DNA from: Fictibacillus phosphorivorans
GTDB lineage: Bacteria; Bacillota; Bacilli; Bacillales; Fictibacillaceae
Reading direction: 5' to 3'
Assembly (NCBI RefSeq): GCF_001619875.1
Contig: NZ_LRFC01000001.1
Location: 620,001-684,000 of the forward strand
Length of the DNA stretch: 64,000 nucleotides
Shown here: positions 33,191 through 42,420 of the stretch, piece by piece
Position numbering within the stretch: position 1 is the stretch's first letter
Layout of the letters: each line of letters starts with the position of its first letter
Position numbers and translations under genes: made by a program
The notes under the pieces: generated by a model
Seen by the model: only the letters and a program-made list of their open reading frames with translations
What the model was told of the DNA's origin: nothing
Database searches by the model: none

Positions 33191-35281
33191 ATGAATTACC
33201 GCGTGATTAAAGAGAATGATTTATTTTTTTTAACAGACGATAAAGGCAATATTCCAAGAGAAAATGACTATGGACTCGGTCTATACACGAAAGACACACG
33301 TTTTTTAAGCAAGTTTGATGTCAAGATCAATGGACAGGATCCTATTCTTTTATCTTCTTCTGCAGATGAAAATTATATGGCGAAAATTTTGCTGACAAAT
33401 CCGCATATGGAAGAAAACGGTGAACTGATTTTATGGAGGGAATCCGTTGAAATAGAAAGAAAGCGCTTAATTTATGACGGCGTTTTGTACGAAACACTTC
33501 AAGTTAAAAACTATTATCCAAAACCAGTAGAGTTTGAGATTAGTATTCATGTAGACGCTGATTTTACAGATATGTTCATCGTAAGAGGGTTTCAATCAGG
33601 AGAAGTTGGAAGCCGTACTGGGGAAGAAGCTACTAAAACATCGTTAAATTATTTTTATAAAGGATCAGATGATGTAGAACGTGCAACAAAAATTCAATGG
33701 AATCGAGAAGCCAAATCAGTCAATAAAGATGGAGACATTGCTTTTCAGTTCCAACTCGAACATGGGGAAGCACAGTCTGTAACACTATCTGTTTCTCCTG
33801 AAATCAACGGTGAATCAGGAGTTGTGATCCATCCAGAAACAGCACTCCAAAACCTGCACTCTTCATACGAAAAGTGGGGAGCTGATACAACACGAGTGGA
33901 GACAGATTATAAGCCGCTTCAACGCTTGGTCGACCGTGGAATTATGGACCTTCGTGTTCTTTTAACAGATATCGGACATGGGTCATTTCCTGTTGCAGGT
34001 CTGCCTTGGTTTGGTGTTCCGTTTGGCAGAGACAGCTTGATCGCAGCCCTTCAAATGCTTGCCTTTAATCCTGAAATCGCAAAAGGAACATTGTTAACGA
34101 TGGCTTCACAGCAAGGAACAAAAGTAGATCCATGGCGTGATGAACAACCAGGTAAAATCATGCACGAAATCCGTTACGGTGAACTTGCAGCAACAAACCA
34201 AATTCCATTTACGCCCTATTACGGAACCATTGATGCGACACCGCTCTTTATAGTTCTGTTATCTGAATACACAAAGTGGACAGGTGATTTAACACTTGCA
34301 GAACAGCTTTTGCCAAATATTGAAGCTGCACTGAACTGGATCGACGAATATGGAGACCGTGATGGTGATGGTTTTGTAGAGTATCATCAAGAATCGAGCA
34401 AGGGAATAGCGAACCAAGGCTGGAAGGACTCAGGTGATTCTATCGTTCATCGAAACGGTGATTATGCTGAAACGCCTATCGCACTTTCTGAAGTTCAAGG
34501 GTATGTCTATCAAGCAAAATTAGGTGTTGCAGCCATTTTTGAAGCACAAGGGAAAAGAGAGGAAGCTAATAGACTTCGTGGACAAGCAGATAAATTAAAG
34601 AAACGGTATGACGAGAAGTTTTGGATGGAGGATCAACAGTTCCATGCCATTGCGTTAGATAAAGATAAACAGCAAGTAGGTACATTAACAACCAACCCTG
34701 GCCATGTGCTTTTTGCTGAGATGCTTGAGGAAGATAAAGCTGAAAAAGTGATGGAAAAGCTTGTGGATCCCGTTTTCTTCTCAGGATATGGAATTCGCAC
34801 AATGGCTGAAGGAGAGGCAGGTTACAATCCGATGAGTTATCACGACGGAAGCATCTGGCCGCATGATAACAGTATGATTCTGCTTGGGATGAGTAAGCTT
34901 AAACACCAGGATGAAGCAAACCTAGTCATTAACGGGTTGATTGAAGCGGCAAATCATTTTGAATATGACAGACTTCCTGAGCTTTTTTGCGGATACGATT
35001 CTAAGATCGGACGAGCTGTAAAATATCCCGTAGCCTGTTCACCACAAGCTTGGGCTGCAGGAACGCCGCTTGTATTTATTCAAGCGCTTCTCGGATTGTT
35101 TCCTGATAGCTTAAACAAAGTAATCCAACTTTCTCCACAGCTGCTGGAAAATATGAATGTCCTAAAAGTAGAGCGTATCAAGATTGGTGAAGGCTATCTT
35201 TCGGTTGATGTTCAGAGAGATGGGTCAAAAACAATGGTAACCATTTTAGAAAATACAACGGGATATGATGTTGTTCAATAA
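33191..35281 (+). CDS. Amylo-alpha-1,6-glucosidase / glycogen-debranching family glycosidase
   Basis: 696 residues. An N-terminal beta-rich domain (GDE_N_bis type; LFFLTDDKGNIP, LGLYTKDTRFL) precedes an (alpha/alpha)6 barrel: GLPWFGVPFGRDSLI, DSGDSIVHRNG and SYHDGSIWPHDNSMI carry the acidic residues typical of this clan. ATG follows AGGGGGAAAC. With a sugar importer downstream, it probably cleaves imported oligosaccharides in the cytoplasm. The exact linkage is not shown by sequence. Confidence 0.88.
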   Translation: MNYRVIKENDLFFLTDDKGNIPRENDYGLGLYTKDTRFLSKFDVKINGQDPILLSSSADENYMAKILLTNPHMEENGELILWRESVEIERKRLIYDGVLYETLQVKNYYPKPVEFEISIHVDADFTDMFIVRGFQSGEVGSRTGEEATKTSLNYFYKGSDDVERATKIQWNREAKSVNKDGDIAFQFQLEHGEAQSVTLSVSPEINGESGVVIHPETALQNLHSSYEKWGADTTRVETDYKPLQRLVDRGIMDLRVLLTDIGHGSFPVAGLPWFGVPFGRDSLIAALQMLAFNPEIAKGTLLTMASQQGTKVDPWRDEQPGKIMHEIRYGELAATNQIPFTPYYGTIDATPLFIVLLSEYTKWTGDLTLAEQLLPNIEAALNWIDEYGDRDGDGFVEYHQESSKGIANQGWKDSGDSIVHRNGDYAETPIALSEVQGYVYQAKLGVAAIFEAQGKREEANRLRGQADKLKKRYDEKFWMEDQQFHAIALDKDKQQVGTLTTNPGHVLFAEMLEEDKAEKVMEKLVDPVFFSGYGIRTMAEGEAGYNPMSYHDGSIWPHDNSMILLGMSKLKHQDEANLVINGLIEAANHFEYDRLPELFCGYDSKIGRAVKYPVACSPQAWAAGTPLVFIQALLGLFPDSLNKVIQLSPQLLENMNVLKVERIKIGEGYLSVDVQRDGSKTMVTILENTTGYDVVQ

Positions 35282-35323
35282 TTGAGAGCCTCACTTACTT
35301 AGTTGAAGAAGGGAGCTTAAAAA

Positions 35324-36577
35324 ATGAAACGTAAAAAGTGGCTGTCTGCATTTGGGTTATCTTCACTCCTTTTAACAACGATTCTTTCTGGTTGTGGAAA
35401 TGAAGAAAACAGTAGTTCAGGTAAAACCGAGATCGTTCTTAGCGGATGGGGAGGAAATCCGACAGAGCAAAAGCTATTGAATGAAGTGCTAGCTGACTTT
35501 GAAAAAGAGCATCCGCATATCGACGTAAAACTGAATACGATCAGTGATCAATATATGGATGTACTGAAGACTCGTCTAATAGGCGGCACGGCGGCTGATG
35601 TATTTTATCTCGATGCATTCGAAGCCCCTGCCTTAATTGAAACGGGTGCTGTTGAACCCCTTAATAAATATGTAACCGAAGATTTTGATCTTGATGATTT
35701 TGAAAAACCGATGCTTGACGCATTTAAAAATGACGAAGAGTTATACGGTTTGCCAAAAGATTATTCAACTTTAGCTCTTTTTTATAATAAAAAAATGTTT
35801 AAAGAAGCAGGAATCAAAGAGCCTCCTAAGACGTGGGAAGAGATGGAGAAAATCGCAATAAAGCTGACAGATCATGAAAAGCAGGTATATGGACTTGGCA
35901 TGCTTCCGCAAATCGAGCGAATGTATTATATGGCTGAGTCACGTGGTGGAGAAGTGATCACAGATGGTCGCGCTACGTTTGCAGACGATAAGGTGGTTGA
36001 CGCTATTCAGCCAGTTGTTGATATGCACGTTAAGGACAAGACGGCAGCTTCACCTTCAGAAGTAGGAGCAGGGCAATCGGCAGGTGAGATGTTCGGAAGA
36101 GGTAAAGCGGCAATGGTCATGGAAGGGAACTGGAACATTCCGTTTCTAGAAGATACGTTCCCTGATCTAGACTATGGAACGGCTGAACTGCCGACTGTAA
36201 ATGGAAAGAAAGGTACGATGTCTTTTACAGTAGGCTACGCGATGAATGCAGAATCCGAGCACAAAAAGGAGTCTTGGGAACTGATTCAATACCTGACCGG
36301 AAAAGAAGGCATGGAAAAATGGACAAGTAAAGGTTTTGCTCTACCAACGAGAAAATCAGTTGCAGCAGAGTTGGGATATGATTCAGACGAACTTCGTGGG
36401 TCACTCGTTAGCGGCGCAGAGTACGCAACGGTTTGGCAGGACGGTCCAACGTTACCGATTGTCATGAATAACTTTAATAACCAGTTTCTAAGCGCATACT
36501 TGGGTGACCGTCCGCTGAAGGAAGCGTTAAAGGATGCTGAAAAACAAGCGAACAGAGAAATAAAAGTTACGGAATAA
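35324..36577 (+). CDS. Sugar ABC transporter substrate-binding lipoprotein
   Basis: 417 residues with a lipobox (LSGC, Cys about 24) and the family-1 binding-protein pattern: LSGWGGNPTEQKLLNEVLADFEK is split over the N-lobe strand, then GLPKDYSTLALFYNKKMF and GRGKAAMVMEGNW. It resembles maltose/oligosaccharide-binding proteins. ATG follows GAAGGGAGC, 42 bases after the glycosidase gene. Confidence 0.93.
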   Translation: MKRKKWLSAFGLSSLLLTTILSGCGNEENSSSGKTEIVLSGWGGNPTEQKLLNEVLADFEKEHPHIDVKLNTISDQYMDVLKTRLIGGTAADVFYLDAFEAPALIETGAVEPLNKYVTEDFDLDDFEKPMLDAFKNDEELYGLPKDYSTLALFYNKKMFKEAGIKEPPKTWEEMEKIAIKLTDHEKQVYGLGMLPQIERMYYMAESRGGEVITDGRATFADDKVVDAIQPVVDMHVKDKTAASPSEVGAGQSAGEMFGRGKAAMVMEGNWNIPFLEDTFPDLDYGTAELPTVNGKKGTMSFTVGYAMNAESEHKKESWELIQYLTGKEGMEKWTSKGFALPTRKSVAAELGYDSDELRGSLVSGAEYATVWQDGPTLPIVMNNFNNQFLSAYLGDRPLKEALKDAEKQANREIKVTE

Positions 36578-36600
36578 TGCAAAGGAAAGAGGTGAACAAC

Positions 36601-37497
36601 GTGAAGATGTTTTCCAAAAAAGAGAGAAGAGAAGCAGGACAAGGCTATCTTTTCCTGCTTCCTGCACTCCTCGTGTTAGGTGTCTTTGTCATAGCTCCTA
36701 TCCTGTATGCGGTCTTCCTGTCGTTTCATAAGGTTGAGCTGATCGGCGGGGCGAGCTATGAATTTCGGGGATTGGATAACTTCATGAAAGTAACATTTGA
36801 TGACCGGGCGATTATTGCATTAAAGAATACGGCGATTTATGTGGCAATCGTTGTGCCGACACAGACTTTTCTAGCGCTAGTCCTGGCATCATCACTCAAC
36901 GCGGGGCTAAAGGGACAAAAGTTTTTCCGAATCGTCTACTTTTTACCGACACTAACATCCTCAGCTGTACTTACGCTGATTTTTATGTGGATGTACAATC
37001 AGAACGGTTTGATCAATTACGTGTTAAAATTCTTGAACTTGCCGACCTATAATTGGATTGGTGACCCGGATGTCGCTTTGATCGCTATCATGATTATGAA
37101 TATTTGGGCAACGGCTCCGTTTTTTATGGTTATCTATCTGGCAGCTCTTCAAGACATTCCAGACAGCCATTACGAAGCAGCTGAACTGGATGGGGCGGGT
37201 CCGATTCAAAAGTTCTGGCACATAACAGTGCCAAACTTACGACCCGTAACATCATTCGTTGTCATTATGGGGCTGATTGGAACATTCCAGCTATTCGACC
37301 AATCGTATATATTCTCAGGCGGATCAGGTGGACCAAACAACTCGACCTTGACGGTTGTACTATTAATCTATCAATATGCGTTCAAGACACTTGGTACGAT
37401 GGGCTATGCAACTGCGATCGCTTTCATGCTTGCCATTATTATCCTTGTCGCTACACTTTTGCAGCGCAAATTTTCAAAAGAAGAATCACTTTACTAA
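36601..37497 (+). CDS. Sugar ABC transporter permease (MalF/UgpA-like)
   Basis: 298 residues with six membrane helices and the EAA loop (YEAAELDGAGPIQKFWHITVPNL) that contacts the ATPase. I start at GTG 36601 behind AAAGAGGTGAAC; ATG 36577 and ATG 36607 are in frame. It is followed by the second permease 12 bases later. Confidence 0.93.
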   Translation: MKMFSKKERREAGQGYLFLLPALLVLGVFVIAPILYAVFLSFHKVELIGGASYEFRGLDNFMKVTFDDRAIIALKNTAIYVAIVVPTQTFLALVLASSLNAGLKGQKFFRIVYFLPTLTSSAVLTLIFMWMYNQNGLINYVLKFLNLPTYNWIGDPDVALIAIMIMNIWATAPFFMVIYLAALQDIPDSHYEAAELDGAGPIQKFWHITVPNLRPVTSFVVIMGLIGTFQLFDQSYIFSGGSGGPNNSTLTVVLLIYQYAFKTLGTMGYATAIAFMLAIIILVATLLQRKFSKEESLY

Positions 37498-37509
37498 GGA
37501 GGGGATACC

Positions 37510-38334
37510 ATGAAAAAACGATCGGCTGGAAGAAAAGCTTTATATGTCATATTGATTGTATACGCGATCATCACCGTTATTCCGTTTTTATGGGCTCTGT
37601 CCTCTTCTTTTAAAACACTAGGTGAAATCGTGAGCGGATCGATCAATTTTATACCGAAAGATTTTACGCTTGATAACTACAAACAAATCTTTACGAGAGA
37701 ACCTTTATTCGGAAGATGGCTGTTTAATAGTTTGTTCATTGCTACAATTGGAACACTGCTGAATTTACTTTTCAACTCCATGGCTGGATACGCGCTCGCA
37801 AGACTTAGCTTTCCAGGAAAAAAGAGCATCTTCCTGATGATTTTGGCAGTATTGATGATTCCATTTCAAGTGACGCTTATACCAAACTTCTTAATTCTAA
37901 AAGAACTCGGATGGCTAAACTCCTATCAGGGGATGATCATTCCAGGTGCGGTGAACGCGACGTTCATCTTCATGATGAGACAGTTCTTTATCAATTTTCC
38001 AAAAGAAGTGGAAGAAGCTGCAGCAATCGATGGACTAGGTCGTTTCGGAACCTTTTTCCGCATCGTATTGCCGCTTGCAAAGCCGGCACTTGCGGCGCAA
38101 ACGATCTTTGTGTTCATGGCGTTCTGGAACGACTTTATGAGACCGTTAATCATCTTGTCAGATCAAGATATGTTCACGCTGCCGCTCGGATTAAACTCGT
38201 TCAAAGGACAATTCATCTCGTTTTGGAACTACATCATGGCAGCATCCATGGTCTTTACACTGCCAATTCTCGTTCTTTACGCATTCTTTAACCGATATTT
38301 TGTAAAAGGAATTAAGTTTACAGGAGACAAATAG
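37510..38334 (+). CDS. Sugar ABC transporter permease (MalG/UgpE-like)
   Basis: 274 residues with six membrane helices and the EAA loop VEEAAAIDGLGRFGTFFRIVL. ATG follows AAGGAGGGGATACC. No ATPase gene is in the operon, so a shared MsmX-type ATPase encoded elsewhere is expected, as for several B. subtilis sugar importers. A terminator follows. Confidence 0.94.
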   Translation: MKKRSAGRKALYVILIVYAIITVIPFLWALSSSFKTLGEIVSGSINFIPKDFTLDNYKQIFTREPLFGRWLFNSLFIATIGTLLNLLFNSMAGYALARLSFPGKKSIFLMILAVLMIPFQVTLIPNFLILKELGWLNSYQGMIIPGAVNATFIFMMRQFFINFPKEVEEAAAIDGLGRFGTFFRIVLPLAKPALAAQTIFVFMAFWNDFMRPLIILSDQDMFTLPLGLNSFKGQFISFWNYIMAASMVFTLPILVLYAFFNRYFVKGIKFTGDK

Positions 38335-38346
38335 CATATTTGATGA

Positions 38347-38396
38347 AAAACTGGCTTTTAGGGATAACGAAACTATCCCTGTGGCCAGTTTTTTTG
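38347..38396 (+). terminator. Terminator of the sugar operon
   Basis: AAACTGGC..AGGGATA / TATCCCT..GCCAGTTTTTTT, two stacked stems. Confidence 0.9.
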
Positions 38397-38411
38397 CGTG
38401 AGAAGAATAAT

Positions 38412-38495
38412 TCCACGGTAATCCATTTTTTATCCGCGGTAATTGAATTTTTATCCAAGGTAATTGGAAATAATTCCGCGCATAAAAATATTTAA
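38412..38495. repeat. Phased repeat array C: 4 copies, exact 21-bp period
   Basis: The core TCC(A/G)CGGTAAT starts at 38412, 38433, 38454 (TCCAAGGTAAT) and 38475 (TCCGCGCATAA). All steps are 21 bp and the spacers are AT-rich without conservation. It lies downstream of the sugar operon terminator, about 100 bases before the phosphotransferase gene. Confidence 0.85.
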
Positions 38496-38590
38496 ACGAT
38501 TTTCGTCAATTGCCGATATTGCCGGAAGGGAGAACAAAGCTTTTTATAGAACTATGAGTAAGGAATGATAAAATAAGAACAGGTGAAAAT

Positions 38591-39607
38591 ATGAAGCAGC
38601 AGCAACTAAACCATACCGTTCTTAAGAAAGCTGCGGAATGTTATGGTATAACATCAGATGATTTATGTTCGGTTTCAGGAGGGTTTCAAAATAAAGTATT
38701 TGTTTATAGTAAAAGCAATCGTAATTACATAATGCGGCTAACACCAAAGAGAAAACGAACGAAAGAGGAGCTGCATGAGGAGATATCTTGGATTCAATTT
38801 TTAAAAAGTAGTGGAGTGTCTGTTAGCGGAGCAGTCAAATCAGGTAATCATCTCTTTATTGAAGAAGTTAGTGATTTTTATATCACAGTATTTGAAAAAG
38901 CAGAAGGTGGACTTGTAAATCTTCAAAATCCAAATCAGTGGAACAATGATTTTTTTCATCGGTGGGGGAGATTATTGGGGCAGGTTCATCATGCTGGGAG
39001 GCAATATAAGGGTATTAAAGGAAATCCAAACAGACTCTATTGGAGTCACGAACAACCCTATAACCATGAACTTTTTAAGAGGCTACCTTCTGATTTATGT
39101 AAGAAGAAGTATCATGAATTAATGCAACAAATGATGCGTATGCCTGTCGATAAACATCATTATGGACTGATTCATAACGATTTCCACCAGGGGAACTTTT
39201 TTGTGAACGGATGCAATATTACGCTATTTGATTTTGATGACAGTGCTTATTTTTATTATGCGTATGATATAGCTGTTGCCTTTTATCATGCCTATTGGCA
39301 GCACACCTCTTTTAACACAAAAGAAGATGAATTTATCACAGAGTTTCTTACTCACTTCTTAAATGGTTATTCGGAGGCAAATAAACTGACACGAAATACG
39401 GTAGATCATTTACCTTATTTTCTTAAGCTTCGTGAACTTTTTTTATATGTTCTTTTTTTACAAGTATGGGACATGGACAAACTTGAAGATTGGCAGAGCT
39501 ACACGATTGAAAACTTACAAAAGAACATTGAGAACAATACGGTGTATGCAGGCTTAGACGATCAACTTCTTCAAAAACTTAAACAGCAAGTTAACAAACC
39601 ATTCTAG
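38591..39607 (+). CDS. APH-family phosphotransferase
   Basis: 338 residues with the kinase-like fold: SGGFQNKVFVY at the nucleotide loop, catalytic loop LIHNDFHQGNFF and metal-binding LFDFDDS. Such proteins phosphorylate small alcohols or antibiotics; this one is closer to general phosphotransferase-enzyme-family members of Bacilli than to known aminoglycoside kinases. The RBS is weak (ACAGGTG). Single gene. Confidence 0.85.
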   Translation: MKQQQLNHTVLKKAAECYGITSDDLCSVSGGFQNKVFVYSKSNRNYIMRLTPKRKRTKEELHEEISWIQFLKSSGVSVSGAVKSGNHLFIEEVSDFYITVFEKAEGGLVNLQNPNQWNNDFFHRWGRLLGQVHHAGRQYKGIKGNPNRLYWSHEQPYNHELFKRLPSDLCKKKYHELMQQMMRMPVDKHHYGLIHNDFHQGNFFVNGCNITLFDFDDSAYFYYAYDIAVAFYHAYWQHTSFNTKEDEFITEFLTHFLNGYSEANKLTRNTVDHLPYFLKLRELFLYVLFLQVWDMDKLEDWQSYTIENLQKNIENNTVYAGLDDQLLQKLKQQVNKPF

Positions 39608-39636
39608 CCAATAGAGTGGTTTCTTTCTCTTTTATA

Positions 39637-39667
39637 TGTTAACTAAAAAATAATTCAAGTTGACGCA
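39637..39667. promoter_or_regulatory. BirA-like biotin operator
   Basis: TGTTAAC (39637-39643) and GTTGACG (39659-39665) are separated by 15 bases, the layout of Bacillus biotin operators (TGTTAAC-N15-GTTAACA) with two changes in the right half. The right half overlaps the -35 box of the bioY promoter. Confidence 0.6.
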
Positions 39668-39688
39668 AATGAAAACCTTCGATATTCT
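39660..39688 (+). promoter_or_regulatory. Promoter of bioY-bioB
   Basis: TTGACG (39660-39665), 17-base spacer, TATTCT (39683-39688), overlapping the BirA-like operator. Confidence 0.55.
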
Positions 39689-39729
39689 TAATTTTATAAA
39701 GTCCTTATAAACATTTGGAGGTAGTTAAA

Positions 39730-40332
39730 ATGACAGCACGAAAAAACGGTTTAAAGACGATTGACATTACATTGATTGGAATGTTTGTTGCCCTCATGGC
39801 AATTGGTGCAAACATTACGACCATCTTTCCGTTCATGGTTGTAGGAGGAGTACCGATTACCTTGCAAACGTTTTTCTGTATCCTTGCCGGGGCACTTTTA
39901 GGAAGCAGATTAGGTGCGATCGCAATGAGCGTCTATGTAGTAGTTGGTTTGGTCGGAGCACCGGTGTTCGCCCAGTTTAAAGGTGGTTTTGCGACTGTTG
40001 TAAGCCCGACTTTCGGATTTCTATTATCTTTTATTCTAGTAGCCTATGTAACAGGACTAATCATTGAGAAGAATGGCGGTAAGGTGTCTTATGTAGTCGC
40101 AACACTAGTTGGTACTGCGATCAACTATGCAGTAGGGACAAACTTGATGTTCATGGCGTATAAAATGTGGGCAGATGCACCAGAAGGGTTCACCTATTCC
40201 ATGGCTTGGGCATGGATGATGGTTCCGCTGCCAAAAGATATTATTCTAGGAGTCTGTGCTGGCATGCTTGCTCCTCGTATAAACCTTGCACGTAAAAAGT
40301 CAATGTCACATCACACAAGACACGCATCATAA
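39730..40332 (+). CDS. bioY: Biotin ECF transporter S component BioY
   Basis: 200 residues with six hydrophobic helices and the BioY signatures (GGVPITLQTFFCILAG, then YVVVGLVGAPVFA). ATG 39730 follows TTTGGAGGTAG; a longer frame to 39715 is less likely. It imports biotin, normally with the shared EcfA/EcfT module. bioB follows 15 bases later and a BirA-like operator precedes it. Confidence 0.95.
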   Translation: MTARKNGLKTIDITLIGMFVALMAIGANITTIFPFMVVGGVPITLQTFFCILAGALLGSRLGAIAMSVYVVVGLVGAPVFAQFKGGFATVVSPTFGFLLSFILVAYVTGLIIEKNGGKVSYVVATLVGTAINYAVGTNLMFMAYKMWADAPEGFTYSMAWAWMMVPLPKDIILGVCAGMLAPRINLARKKSMSHHTRHAS

Positions 40333-40347
40333 TAAGGAGGACATACG

Positions 40348-41334
40348 ATGATTTGGAGTGCACTCGCTGAAAAGGTATTGAACGGAGAAGAACTCTCAAA
40401 CGAAGAAGCTCTTTCTGTTTTAGAATGTCCAGATGAAGATCTGCTCTTGTTGCTCCACGGTGCGTATCAAATTCGAAAACATTATTACGGAAATCTAGTA
40501 AAACTTAATATGATCATCAATACAAAATCAGGTGCATGCCCAGAAAATTGTGGGTATTGCTCGCAATCTATCGTATCAACCGCTCCGATCGAGACGTATA
40601 GGATGATGGATAAAGACGAGATGGTGAAAGGTGCTGAGACAGCATACAACCTAAATGTCGGAACCTACTGTATCGTTGCGAGCGGACGAGGACCAACAAA
40701 CCGCGATGTGGATAGAGTAGTAGAGGCTGTTAAAGAGATCAAAGATACATACGGATTAAAAGTTTGTGCATGCCTCGGCATCTTGAAGCCAGAACAGGCA
40801 GCTCGTTTAAAAGAAGCAGGTGTTGACCGCTACAATCACAACCTAAACACTTCTGCGCGCAATCACGAGAATATTACGACATCACATACATATGACGATC
40901 GAGTCAACACGGTAAATGTTGTAAAAGAAAGCGGCATCTCGCCTTGTTCGGGTGTTATCGTCGGCATGAAAGAAACGAAGCAGGATGTCATCGATATGGC
41001 AAGAAGTCTTAAAGTGTTAGATGCGGATTCAATTCCAGTGAACTTTTTGCATGCAATCGATGGAACTCCGCTTGAGGGTACAGACGAGTTGGATCCACGA
41101 TACTGCTTAAAGGTTCTGGCGTTATTCCGTTATATTAATCCTTCAAAAGAAATTCGTATTTCAGGGGGACGCGAAGTGAATTTAAGAAGTTTGCAGCCAC
41201 TTGGACTTTATGCCGCAAACTCCATATTTGTAGGAGATTATCTTACGACTGCTGGACAAGAATCAACAGAAGACCATCAGATGCTGGAAGATATGGGCTT
41301 TAAAATCGACCGTTCACCTGTTATGGCGCCATAA
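40348..41334 (+). CDS. bioB: Biotin synthase
   Basis: 328 residues. The radical-SAM cluster motif is CPENCGYC (CxxxCxxC), followed by the YNHNLNTS and [2Fe-2S]-ligand regions of BioB. It inserts sulfur into dethiobiotin. ATG follows AAGGAGGACATACG. No other bio biosynthetic gene is in the window, so the rest of the pathway must lie elsewhere or dethiobiotin is taken up. Confidence 0.96.
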   Translation: MIWSALAEKVLNGEELSNEEALSVLECPDEDLLLLLHGAYQIRKHYYGNLVKLNMIINTKSGACPENCGYCSQSIVSTAPIETYRMMDKDEMVKGAETAYNLNVGTYCIVASGRGPTNRDVDRVVEAVKEIKDTYGLKVCACLGILKPEQAARLKEAGVDRYNHNLNTSARNHENITTSHTYDDRVNTVNVVKESGISPCSGVIVGMKETKQDVIDMARSLKVLDADSIPVNFLHAIDGTPLEGTDELDPRYCLKVLALFRYINPSKEIRISGGREVNLRSLQPLGLYAANSIFVGDYLTTAGQESTEDHQMLEDMGFKIDRSPVMAP

Positions 41335-41415
41335 TTTTTGGTTTAAGATTGAAAAGACGCTCCAAGCTTTGTACAATAGATACTATTCTATCGTACATAG
41401 TGGGAGTGGTTTTTT

Positions 41416-42261
41416 TTGGATAAATGGGGAAAATGGTTTGAAAAAATAAATTGGGCTGAGCTGATGCTTTCAGTTGGCTTATGGGCTGCAAAATTTTTAC
41501 TGATTATCGTTATGTTTATAGTGATTCGCTCCATCGGCAGACGTGTGATCAACCGTATGTTTGATAAAGCGGCTTCGCACCGAAAAATGTCTACGGGCCG
41601 TATCATTACACTGCAAAAGCTTGTCGTGAACCTATTCTCTTACGTTCTGATCTTTGTTTTTGCAGGTATTCTGTTTAAGCAGTTCGGTTTAGAGATTGGG
41701 ACCCTGATTGCGGGTGCCGGGGTTGTTGGCTTAGCAATCGGTTTTGGAGCACAAGGATTAGTTAGTGATGTTGTAACGGGATTCTTTATTCTGCTCGAAA
41801 AGCAGATGGAAGTAGGGGACTATGTAACAATTGGAGGTGTGGATGGAATCGTAGAGGAAGTGGGATTACGAACAACGCACATACGTGCATTTGATGGTAC
41901 CCTTTCCTACATGCCAAACCGTGAGATCAGTACGATCGCCAACCATTCACGTGGTAACATGCGTGCACTTGTTGATATTAGCATCGCTTATGAGGAGAAC
42001 ATTGATAAAGCAATCGTCGTACTTCAGGAAGCTTGTGACAAAGTCAAAGAAAAAATGCCTAGCATTATGGAAGGACCGAATGTGCTGGGTGTTCAGACGC
42101 TCGGTTCATCAGATGTTGTAATCCGTGTGATTTCAAAAACAATTAACGGTGAACAGTGGGCTGTTGAACGCGAATTACGTAAGGCAATGAAAGAAGCACT
42201 GGATGCGAATGGCATTGAAATTCCATATCCTCACCAAGTGAATGTGGAAAAAGGAGCATAA
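41416..42261 (+). CDS. MscS-family mechanosensitive ion channel (YkuT-like)
   Basis: 281 residues with three N-terminal membrane helices, a pore helix segment (AGVVGLAIGFGAQGLVSDV) and the cytoplasmic beta domain (GDYVTIGGVDGIVEEV). It starts at TTG 41416 behind GTGGGAGTGG. It protects against hypo-osmotic shock. Confidence 0.92.
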   Translation: MDKWGKWFEKINWAELMLSVGLWAAKFLLIIVMFIVIRSIGRRVINRMFDKAASHRKMSTGRIITLQKLVVNLFSYVLIFVFAGILFKQFGLEIGTLIAGAGVVGLAIGFGAQGLVSDVVTGFFILLEKQMEVGDYVTIGGVDGIVEEVGLRTTHIRAFDGTLSYMPNREISTIANHSRGNMRALVDISIAYEENIDKAIVVLQEACDKVKEKMPSIMEGPNVLGVQTLGSSDVVIRVISKTINGEQWAVERELRKAMKEALDANGIEIPYPHQVNVEKGA

Positions 42262-42266
42262 TAAAG

Positions 42267-42300
42267 GAAAAGCCGGGGATTATTGTCCCCGGCTTTTATT
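42267..42300 (+). terminator. Terminator after the MscS gene
   Basis: AAAAGCCGGGGA / TCCCCGGCTTTT with a 6-base loop. Confidence 0.9.
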
Positions 42301-42315
42301 GTGGCTTATGAAATT

Positions 42316-42420
42316 CCGTGATTTAAGATGTTTTTTCCGTGATATGTCGTGTTTTTTCCTTGATTCACACAAGTTTTTCCGTGATGCATGTCATTTTTCC
42401 CGTGATCATCTTCACATCGA
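42316..42420. repeat. Phased repeat array D: 5 copies, exact 21-bp period
   Basis: The core CCGTGAT, preceded by a T run, starts at 42316, 42337, 42358 (CCTTGAT), 42379 and 42400. All steps are 21 bp. On the minus strand the core reads ATCACGGAAAAA, very close to array B. It lies between convergent genes and the last copy enters the 3' end of the antiporter gene. Confidence 0.9.
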
